In this document: positions 1-5,554 of the stretch, one piece after another | How positions within the stretch are numbered: position 1 is the first letter of the stretch | Layout of the letters: the number at the start of each line of letters is the position of its first letter | Assembly: GCA_050693875.1 (NCBI GenBank) | Contig: JBOGWP010000090.1 | Span: 1-11,927 of the forward strand | DNA length: 11,927 nt | Origin: JBOGWP01 sp050693875 | GTDB lineage: Bacteria; Actinomycetota; CADDZG01; JAHWKV01; JBOGWP01 | Direction: 5' to 3' | Translations under genes and position numbers: made by a program | Notes under the pieces: generated by a model | The model's database searches: none | What the model saw: only the letters and a program-made list of their open reading frames with translations | What the model was told of the DNA's origin: nothing

Positions 1-23
1 GCGCGCCCGCCGTTTTGAGCCAT
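1..23 (-). CDS. Start of an unidentified minus-strand gene, cut by the left edge
   Basis: Only seven codons are visible, reading M-A-Q-N-G-G-R and then off the window. The start is supported by an exact AGGAGG Shine-Dalgarno (plus-strand positions 30-35) with a six-base spacer, the best ribosome binding site in the window. The gene lies downstream of tatC on the same strand. In mycobacteria the gene after tatC is the helicase helY, so a helicase is possible by position, but seven residues cannot show it. The inverted repeat just upstream suggests it has its own regulation and is not read only from the tat promoter. Confidence 0.5.
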
Positions 24-33
24 CCGAAGCCTC

Positions 34-61
34 CTATCCAGTCGTCTACCGGATAGCTATC
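34..61 (-). promoter_or_regulatory. Inverted repeats upstream of the left-edge gene, possible operator
   Basis: CTATCC (34-39) and GGATAG (51-56) form a six-base inverted repeat with an 11-base spacer. The right arm is also the left part of a perfect ten-base palindrome, GATAGCTATC (52-61). The left arm touches the Shine-Dalgarno of the gene starting at 23, so a bound protein or an RNA hairpin could block initiation. The symmetry is seen; an operator role is inference. No convincing -35/-10 pair was found close by. Confidence 0.3.
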
Positions 62-343
62 ACGAAAAGCGGCGCTGACCTGGGATTACGGCCCTTCAGC
101 GGCAACACTCAACCTGACGCTGTCCAAAATTGGCGGAAATGCGGGTCTCGGCGCCTGCCTCGGTTCTCATTCCCCCGATTCGGCGAGCGACCCGCTGAGA
201 AGCTCCTGCGCCCGCGGGCGAAGGAACGCGCGCGCTTCACTGATCGCGGTCATACGGCCGCGGCCTCCCTCACATGGTGCGACTCTGTGGCGTCCCAGGC
301 GCAGTGAAGAGAAATTCTCGAACGCAGCCCGCCCCCAGGAAGG
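62..343. other. Intergenic stretch with no convincing gene
   Basis: This lies between the left-edge gene and the end of tatC. I found no tRNA, rRNA or repeat array. The only candidate reading frame of note is a 28-codon minus-strand ORF (167-253, ATG) with a GGGAGG about ten bases upstream, beginning M-T-A-I-S-E-A-R. It has no recognisable family and is too short to call. Local composition is less GC-rich than the genes (for example the AAAATT at 126-131), consistent with non-coding sequence or an old gene remnant. Confidence 0.4.
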
Positions 344-366
344 CCGGCTACCGCTTCATTAGCCGG
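344..366 (-). terminator. Hairpin over the tatC stop codon, possible weak terminator
   Basis: CCGGCTA (344-350) and TAGCCGG (360-366) are exact reverse complements separated by nine bases. They form a seven-base-pair stem that includes the tatC stop codon. No T-run follows on the minus strand, so it does not look like a classical intrinsic terminator. High-GC actinobacteria often have hairpins without a U-tract at transcript ends, so a terminator or 3' end stabiliser is possible. Confidence 0.25.
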
Positions 367-1061
367 GCGGCGAGGATCGTCCCCTCGTAGAGCAATGCGA
401 GCGGAATCGAGAGCACCAGCTGGGTGATCGGATCCGCCGTCGGCGTAATCACGGCAGCGACGATGAGGATCAGGATCCAGGCGAAGCGCCGACCCTTCCG
501 GAGCTTCGCACTCGAGAGCACCCCGACCAGCGACAGCGCCAACAGGATCAGCGGGAACTCGAACGTCACGCCAAACGCGCCGACCAGCAGCAGCACGAAC
601 GACAGGTACTCCGTTGCCCGGGGGAAGAGCACCACCCGCGACCCGGCGAAGGCATTGAGAAACACCAGGGCGGTTGGCAGCGTGGCGAACGCGAGTGCCA
701 CCCCCACGCCGAACAGCGCCATCGCGACCACCACGAACGGCACGGCGTACCGCTTCTCGTGGCTGTACAGCCCGGGGGCCACGAACCGCCACAGCTGCCA
801 GAGCACCACCGGCAGCGCCACGACCAATGCCGAGAAGCTCACCACCTTCAAGCGGACGAAGAAGGCCTCGGCCGGTGAGGTGACGATGAGCTGGCCTCGC
901 CGAAGGATCTCCTCGGCGACGGGGAGCCGTTCGAGCGGACCCACTAGGAAGGCGAGGATCGGGTCGTAGAGGAACCAGCACCCGGTCGCACCGACGGCAA
1001 AGGCGATCACGATCTTGAAGAGCCGGGCGCGCAGCTCTTCGAGGTGTTCGATCAGGGTCAT
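348..1061 (-). CDS. tatC: TatC, core channel subunit of the twin-arginine translocase
   Basis: TatC is the polytopic inner-membrane receptor that binds twin-arginine signal peptides of folded proteins and assembles the export channel with TatA. The 237-residue length is normal for the family. Family landmarks are all present: HLEELR at residues 6-11, SPAEAFFVRLK at 62-72, the WRFVAPGLY-HEKR loop at 91-104, the FEFP motif with the conserved glutamate at residue 168, and TPTADPITQ at 206-214 before the last helices. Six hydrophobic segments can be traced. The ATG at 1061 directly precedes the HLEELR motif and no in-frame start lies upstream, so the start is firm, although its ribosome binding site is weak. 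It follows tatA by 37 bases on the same strand and is the last gene of the operon. Confidence 0.97.
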   Translation of the reverse strand: MTLIEHLEELRARLFKIVIAFAVGATGCWFLYDPILAFLVGPLERLPVAEEILRRGQLIVTSPAEAFFVRLKVVSFSALVVALPVVLWQLWRFVAPGLYSHEKRYAVPFVVVAMALFGVGVALAFATLPTALVFLNAFAGSRVVLFPRATEYLSFVLLLVGAFGVTFEFPLILLALSLVGVLSSAKLRKGRRFAWILILIVAAVITPTADPITQLVLSIPLALLYEGTILAARLMKR

Positions 1062-1098
1062 CCCGCCGGAGTCGGCGGGCTCTACCGGCGGTTCGGGC

Positions 1099-1332
1099 TC
1101 AGAGGCGAGGGCCAGGGCGCGGCTCCCTCGACTCTGCTGGGGGGGCCGCAGGGGCCCGACTGGGCTCGTCGTTGAGGTCGAGCCGCAACTCGCTCTTCAG
1201 CTCGTCGGTCGCCCGACGGAACTCCCGAACCGCGCGGCCAAGGCTGCGGGCGATGTCGGGCAACCGCTTCGGCCCGAAGATGAGCAGCCCGAACACCACG
1301 ACGAGGATGACCTCGGGCGCGCCGATGTTCAT
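1099..1332 (-). CDS. tatA: TatA/E-type twin-arginine translocase subunit
   Basis: TatA is a small membrane protein that oligomerises on TatC to form the protein-conducting element. The 77 residues show the standard plan: a short N-terminal transmembrane helix (about residues 5-19), the hinge FGPKRLPD (19-26), an amphipathic helix (ARSLGRAVREFRRATDEL) and a charged, proline-rich cytoplasmic tail. A TatB identity cannot be fully excluded, but the FG-x-K-x-LP hinge and short tail favour TatA/E. The ATG overlaps the stop of the preceding membrane protein gene (ATGA, 1329-1332), and an AAGGAGG lies ten bases upstream inside that gene. Translation is therefore probably coupled. No separate tatB is seen; single TatA-type systems are common in Gram-positive bacteria. 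Confidence 0.93.
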   Translation of the reverse strand: MNIGAPEVILVVVFGLLIFGPKRLPDIARSLGRAVREFRRATDELKSELRLDLNDEPSRAPAAPPAESREPRPGPRL

Positions 1333-1547
1333 TCTGTCTCGCCCTCCTTCTTGCCGAGGTTGGCCGCACGGTCCGCAAGTCGGGCGCCGTCGCCGGCGAG
1401 GCTCTCCGCCATCGGCATGAGCTCCTTCTGCAGGCTGGCCACCGTCTGGCCCAGCGTCTTTATCGTCTTGAGCGTGGTGACCGCGAAGAAGATCAGGGCG
1501 GCCAGCACCACCACCATCAGGGCGGCGAGGAGACCTGCGACCAGCAT
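1329..1547 (-). CDS. Small single-pass membrane protein at the head of the tat operon
   Basis: This 72-residue protein has one N-terminal transmembrane helix (about residues 3-24, rich in L, A and V) followed by an amphipathic, probably coiled-coil helix (TLKTIKTLGQTVASL) and a charged tail. The plan resembles the DUF948-type family of small membrane proteins; that resemblance is by pattern only. Its stop overlaps the tatA start by four bases, so it is co-translated with tatA, and the TAGAAT -10 element stands just before its ATG. Position and topology suggest a role near the Tat machinery or simply a conserved envelope protein. It lacks the FG-x-K-x-P hinge, so it is not a second TatA. Confidence 0.75.
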   Translation of the reverse strand: MLVAGLLAALMVVVLAALIFFAVTTLKTIKTLGQTVASLQKELMPMAESLAGDGARLADRAANLGKKEGETE

Positions 1548-1556
1548 GACGACTCG

Positions 1557-1562
1557 ATTCTA
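1557..1562 (-). promoter_or_regulatory. -10 element (TAGAAT) of the tat operon
   Basis: TAGAAT on the minus strand matches the actinobacterial TANNNT -10 consensus and ends nine bases before the ATG at 1547. A start point six or seven bases downstream of the element would leave a leader of at most about three bases, so the mRNA would be nearly leaderless. That fits the lack of a good Shine-Dalgarno here. No clear -35 hexamer lies 16-19 bases upstream. The element lies between the dead glgX and the operon. Confidence 0.45.
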
Positions 1563-1605
1563 CGCGCCGCCGGACGCTTTTCCCTACGAAACCCGTCGTG
1601 GAGGG

Positions 1606-3479
1606 CTACTCGACCAGGTGGAGCAGCATCACACTCCGGCTCGCCGCCTCGATGCCGGCCCCGGCGCGATGGATCGGCCCCCACTCGAGCACGACGTCCT
1701 CGTAGGTGTCGATCACCGTGCGCCAGCTCGGGCCCCATTCGAGACCCGGCAGCACGAAGCGGATCGGCTCGTGGTGCGCGTTGAAGAGTATGAGGAACGT
1801 GTCGTCCTCGATGCGCTCGCCCCGCGGGTCCGGATCGGGCAGCGCCTTGCCATTGAGGTAGACCGCGTTCGATTTGGCGAAGCCGGCGTTCCAGTCCTCG
1901 TCCGACATCTCCCGCCCGTCGGGCTTGAACCCGGCGATGTCCTTGGTCTCGGAAGCCGCGGATGGAGCGCCCGAGGAACCAGCGCCGGCGCCGGAAGACG
2001 GGGTTCTGCCGCCGCAGGTCGGCGAGGGCGGTCGTGAACGCCAGCTCGGCGGCGTTCTTGTCGCGCAGCGTCCAGTCGTACCAGGAGATGTCCTGGCAGT
2101 ACCCGTTGTTGTTGCCCTGCTGCGACCGGCCCATCTCGTCGTCGCCGAGCAGCATCGGGACGCCCTGCGACAAGAAGAGCGTGGCGAGGAAGTTTCGCTT
2201 CTGGCGTCCGCGCAGCTCGAGGACGTGCGGGTCGTCGGTAGGTCCCTCCACGCCGCTGTTCCACGAGCAGTTGTGACTCTCACCGTCGGCATTGCCCTCG
2301 CCGTTGGCCTCGTTGCGCTTGTGATCGTGCGAGACGAGATCCTGGAGCGTGTGATGAAGTTGACGCTCGAATAGGGCCGGGGGCCGCCCAACTCGTAGAG
2401 GTCCGGGCTGCCAGTGAAGCGGAACGCAAACTCGGCAAGCGTCTGATCGGCACCCCGGAAGAAGTCCCGGACGGTGTCGCGGTCCTTGCCGTTCCACTCC
2501 GACCACAGCGGGGGGAAGTTGCCCACCTGATAGCCCCCCTCGCCCACGTCCCAGGGCTCGGCGATGAGCTTCACCCGGCTGATCACGGGGTCCCGCTGGA
2601 TCAGGTCGAAGAAGGCGGAGAGGCGATCCACGTCGTGAAGCTCGCGGGCGAGCGCGGCGAGGTCGAAGCGGAACCCGTCGACGTGCATCTCTCGGTGACC
2701 CAGTAGCGCAAGCTGTCCATGATCAGGCTGCAGGACGTGCGGGTTCAGGCTGTTCCCGGTGCGGGTGTGGTCGATGTAGAAGCGCGGATCGTCGGTGAGC
2801 CGGTAGTAGGTGGGGTTGTCGATGCCGCGGAAGGCGAGCATCGGCCCGAGATGGTTGCCCTCGGCGGTGTGGTTGTAGACGACGCCGAGGATCACCTCGA
2901 TGCCGGCGGCATGCAGCACCGGAGATCGCTTCGGGCGTGCTGGGGGCGGCGTAGGTGCCGCGCATCTCGGGGGCGATGTCGGGGTGACGGCAGGTGAACC
3001 CCTTCACGTGGTCTCGTAGATCACCGTCTCGTGCCATGGCACCGCGGGGGGCCGTCGATCTCCCAGTCGAAGTACACCACCGACTTCGGCATGTAGTGAG
3101 CGCTGTCGTCGTTTCGGCTGAGGTCCTCATCCTCATAGCCAACGCGGTCGCCGAAGACCGGGTCGTCCCACACCACCCCGCCCTCGATTGCCTTCGCATA
3201 CGGGTCGAGGAGCAGCTTGCTCGGGTTGCAGCGATGGCCCCGGCCGGGATCGTGGGGGCCGTGGACCCGAAACCCGTACCGCTGGCCGGGCCCGATGTTC
3301 GGAAGGTAACCGTGCCAGCAGAGCGCGGTCACCTCGGGCCGCCGGACTCTCGTCTCCTCCCCGTCGTCGTCAAACAGGCAGAGCTCGCGCCGCTCGGCGA
3401 TGCTGGAGAAGATCGAGGAAGTTGGTTCCGGCGCCGTCATAGTGCGCCCCCAGTGGATAGGGGCGGGCCGGACCTTCAC
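1606..3479 (-). pseudogene. glgX: Decayed glycogen debranching enzyme (GlgX/TreX family, GH13)
   Basis: Intact GlgX hydrolyses alpha-1,6 branches in glycogen and maltodextrins and is about 650-720 residues long. Family segments survive in order but in changing frames: CLFDDDGEETRV and GPGQRYGFRVHGP near the start, KGFTCRHPDIAPEMRGTYA around 3000, AAGIEVILGVVYNHTAEGNH from about 2916, EMHVDGFRFDLA near 2680, LIAEPWDVGEGGYQVGNFPP near 2540, GNNNGYCQD near 2110, and the C-terminal LILFNAHHEPIRFVLPG to the stop at 1606. Visible lesions: compensating indels near 3460 and 3424, a lost C near 3010 (ACCAC for ACCCAC), loss of roughly 80-90 residues at about 2925, an extra G at 2726-2727, a duplicated CT at 2689-2692, a deletion near 2357 and a frame return near 1960. 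The region I aspartate is changed to glycine and the region IV HD motif is missing. The ORFs remain open by GC bias only; no functional enzyme is likely. Confidence 0.9.
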
Positions 3480-3642
3480 GGGCCGGACGACCGCAGCAGG
3501 CCGGCCTATTCATGGGCCGCCTGACCCGGCGCCGCCTGAGCCGGATAAAGCTCCGCTCCCGTCGAGATGATCGTTTCCGAGACCGCGCGCCCGCCAGCGG
3601 CTTGGGCCCCTGCGCGCCGGGGATGCCCGACGGGGGGCGGAT

Positions 3643-3960
3643 TTAGAGGTGAGCCGGCTTATCGAAGAACGAGGCGATGGCGTCCTCGGACTCGAGCAGC
3701 AGGTGGAAGTCGAGCAGGTCGTCGTAGGTGATCGGCGGGAGCGTGTTGGGCGCCAGATCCTGAATGACCTCCGGCACGACGCCGCCGGAGACGAGCAGCT
3801 GCACGATGCGAGCATCGGCCGGCTTGACGATGGTGTCGTCGCAGACGGGGCAGTCGAACGCGTAGGAAGTCTCCTCGCCCGCCCGGATCCGCAGCCGGAT
3901 CTGCTCGACCTTCAGATCGACCTCTCCACAGCCCGGGCAAGTCGCCTTGATGATCACCAT
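3643..3960 (-). CDS. Conserved-looking zinc-ribbon protein of unknown function
   Basis: The 105-residue protein has two CxxC knuckles, C8-P-G-C11 and C37-P-V-C40, spaced as in a zinc ribbon, followed by an alpha-helical tail containing PPITYDDLLDFHLLL (about residues 75-89). I recall similar actinobacterial hypothetical proteins with the DDLLDFHLLL ending, but no function. The ribbon could bind nucleic acid or a protein partner; which is unknown. The ATG at 3960 is chosen because GAGGAG lies eight bases upstream and the first knuckle follows at once; longer upstream extensions of this frame have no such signal. It is divergent from the kinase pair, with a 142-base shared intergenic region, so co-regulation is possible. 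The 163 bases downstream, up to the dead glgX, hold nothing recognisable. Confidence 0.8.
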   Translation of the reverse strand: MVIIKATCPGCGEVDLKVEQIRLRIRAGEETSYAFDCPVCDDTIVKPADARIVQLLVSGGVVPEVIQDLAPNTLPPITYDDLLDFHLLLESEDAIASFFDKPAHL

Positions 3961-4042
3961 GTCTGCTGCTCCTCGGGAACGTCTCTTGGCTTCTACATCG
4001 GCCTCGGGGCTGCCCGACGTTGAACGCCTTTCTCTCGGGAAA

Positions 4043-4074
4043 ACTACGTAGTCCGGAGGCGATTCTGCTAAAGT
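4043..4074 (+). promoter_or_regulatory. Divergent regulatory region: palindrome and extended -10
   Basis: A perfect ten-base palindrome ACTACGTAGT lies at 4043-4052. Downstream, TGCTAAAGT (4066-4074) matches an extended -10 (TGnTAnnnT) for the plus-strand kinase operon. It would place the transcript start near 4081, about 22 bases before the ATG at 4103. A second TANNNT match, TACACT, is at 4081-4086. No good -35 is seen. The palindrome lies between the two divergent starts and could be an operator for both genes; that is inference. Confidence 0.35.
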
Positions 4075-4102
4075 ACCCATTACACTCGACCAAAACGCCG
4101 TC

Positions 4103-5554
4103 ATGGAGCGATTCAGGGCGCCTCTTCGGCGGCCGATACCCAATGAAATGAGGCGTGACGTGGCGCGAGGTCTCGCGCCTGCCCAGGTGAGCCGGACCGA
4201 GGGAGCCGTCCAGCGTTCCAGGCTGGGGATCATCCTCAGCCTCGCCGTCGTATCGATATCGCTCGCCTCGTCGCTCTCGCTGATCATCGCCGGGTTCGAG
4301 GACCAGCTGCCCCAGTTCGCGGGACTCGACTACCGCGTCATACAGATCGGGCTGGTGTTGCTCGTGGTCGCTTTTGCGGCCTACACCTTTTCGCGGGACC
4401 GAAGGCTGCGCCGGCTCCACGACGAGCTGGTGGAAGAGAAGGTGGGAGCGGCGCGGCTCGCCGAACGCATCTCCACGCTGCGCCACGTCGAGACCGAGCG
4501 GGACATCCTCGAGGGGGTGCTATCGTCCTCCGCCGACGGGACCCTGGTCGTCGACCGGCAGCGCCGGGTCGTCCGGACAAACCCGGCTCTCCTCTCCCTG
4601 ACCGGTAGCAACGGCCCCGCCATGGGACGCCGCTGCGACGAGGTACTCGGATGCAGCCGTCCGGGAGGCCTCGCCTGTGGCGATCGATGCCCCTTCTCGG
4701 AGGTGCTCGAGTCCGAAGACGCCGTGCTGGACCATACCTTCGACCTGCGCGGCCGCTGGGTGTCCGGTGCCTACGCCCCCATCCGTGGCCGCGACGGACG
4801 CCTCGCGTTCGTCATCGGGTCGCTTCGCGACGTCACCCGCGCGAAGGAGATGGAGCAGCTCCAGCACGACTTCGTTTCGATCATCTCCCACGAGCTGCGG
4901 GGCCCCCTGACCGCGGTGAAGGGATTCGTCACCACCCTGCTCCGCCAAGAGACCCGTCTCCCCCCCGACGCTCGCCGAGAGTTCCTGCGGACCATCAACG
5001 ACCAGGCCGACCGGCTCAACGACCTCGTCGACGACCTGCTCTCGGTGAGCCGGATCGAGTCCCGCCGGCTGCACATGAAGCTGGAGGCCTTCGACCTCGA
5101 GCCGCTGGCGCGTAAGGTGCTCGACGGGATGCGCGGCAAGTGGGGGGACCGCGACATCGTGCTCGAGGCCCCCACCGACCTCTCCCCCGTCCATGCCGAC
5201 GGGGCGCGGATCAGCCAGGTCCTCGTGAACCTGGTCGACAACGCCGTGAAGTACTCGCCGGCGGGCGGACCGGTGCGGGTCTGCCTGTCCGAGACCGAGG
5301 AGGACGTTGCGGTCGCCGTCGAGGATTCCGGGATCGGGATCGCTCCTGAGGATGCCGCCCGTCTCTTCGAGAAGTTCAACCGCATCTCGACACCGGAGAC
5401 GCGCGACATCGGCGGCACCGGCCTTGGCCTCTACATCGTGAAGAGCATCGTCGAGGCCCACGGCGGGCGCATCTTCCTGTCGAGCGCGCCGGGGGTCGGC
5501 TCCACCTTCACCTTCGAGCTCCCGAAGGCACCGAGGAGCACGGCGGCATCATGA
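4103..5554 (+). CDS. Membrane-bound PAS sensor histidine kinase
   Basis: The 483-residue protein has two transmembrane helices (about 41-63 and 79-96) with a very short external loop, a coiled-coil linker (about 98-135), a PAS domain (about 131-245), a HisKA dimerisation domain with the phospho-acceptor H263 in SHELRGPL, and a complete HATPase domain: N box NLVDNAVKYS (376-385), G1 DSGIGI (408-413) and G2 GGTGLGL (437-443). All catalytic motifs are intact, so it should autophosphorylate. The small loop implies that sensing is by the cytosolic PAS, which holds four cysteines (C178, C184, C192, C196). No receiver domain or response regulator is nearby. The ATG at 4103 has no clear Shine-Dalgarno; an ATG at 4148 or GTG at 4187 could be the true start, losing only a basic N-terminal tail. 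Its stop overlaps the next kinase by four bases. Confidence 0.93.
   Translation: MERFRAPLRRPIPNEMRRDVARGLAPAQVSRTEGAVQRSRLGIILSLAVVSISLASSLSLIIAGFEDQLPQFAGLDYRVIQIGLVLLVVAFAAYTFSRDRRLRRLHDELVEEKVGAARLAERISTLRHVETERDILEGVLSSSADGTLVVDRQRRVVRTNPALLSLTGSNGPAMGRRCDEVLGCSRPGGLACGDRCPFSEVLESEDAVLDHTFDLRGRWVSGAYAPIRGRDGRLAFVIGSLRDVTRAKEMEQLQHDFVSIISHELRGPLTAVKGFVTTLLRQETRLPPDARREFLRTINDQADRLNDLVDDLLSVSRIESRRLHMKLEAFDLEPLARKVLDGMRGKWGDRDIVLEAPTDLSPVHADGARISQVLVNLVDNAVKYSPAGGPVRVCLSETEEDVAVAVEDSGIGIAPEDAARLFEKFNRISTPETRDIGGTGLGLYIVKSIVEAHGGRIFLSSAPGVGSTFTFELPKAPRSTAAS

Noticed and set aside
167..253. A 28-codon minus-strand ORF downstream of tatC with a GGGAGG upstream
   Set aside because: Too short, no recognised family and a long spacer from the putative ribosome binding site; mentioned only in the intergenic entry.
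1874..2374. A 166-codon plus-strand frame within the glgX region, ending in a hydrophobic stretch
   Set aside because: The opposite strand carries clear GlgX homology through this whole segment; the hydrophobic stretch is an antisense reading of the conserved NEANG...GESHN region.
1606..2919. Calling the 437-codon frame a functional short GlgX
   Set aside because: The frame leaves GlgX homology at about 2357 and rejoins it only near 1960; the middle is arginine/serine/threonine-rich out-of-frame sequence, and the N-terminal third is missing.
4520..5461. A 313-codon minus-strand frame opposite the membrane kinase
   Set aside because: It lies antisense to the PAS, HisKA and HATPase coding sequence, has no ribosome binding site and no recognisable family.
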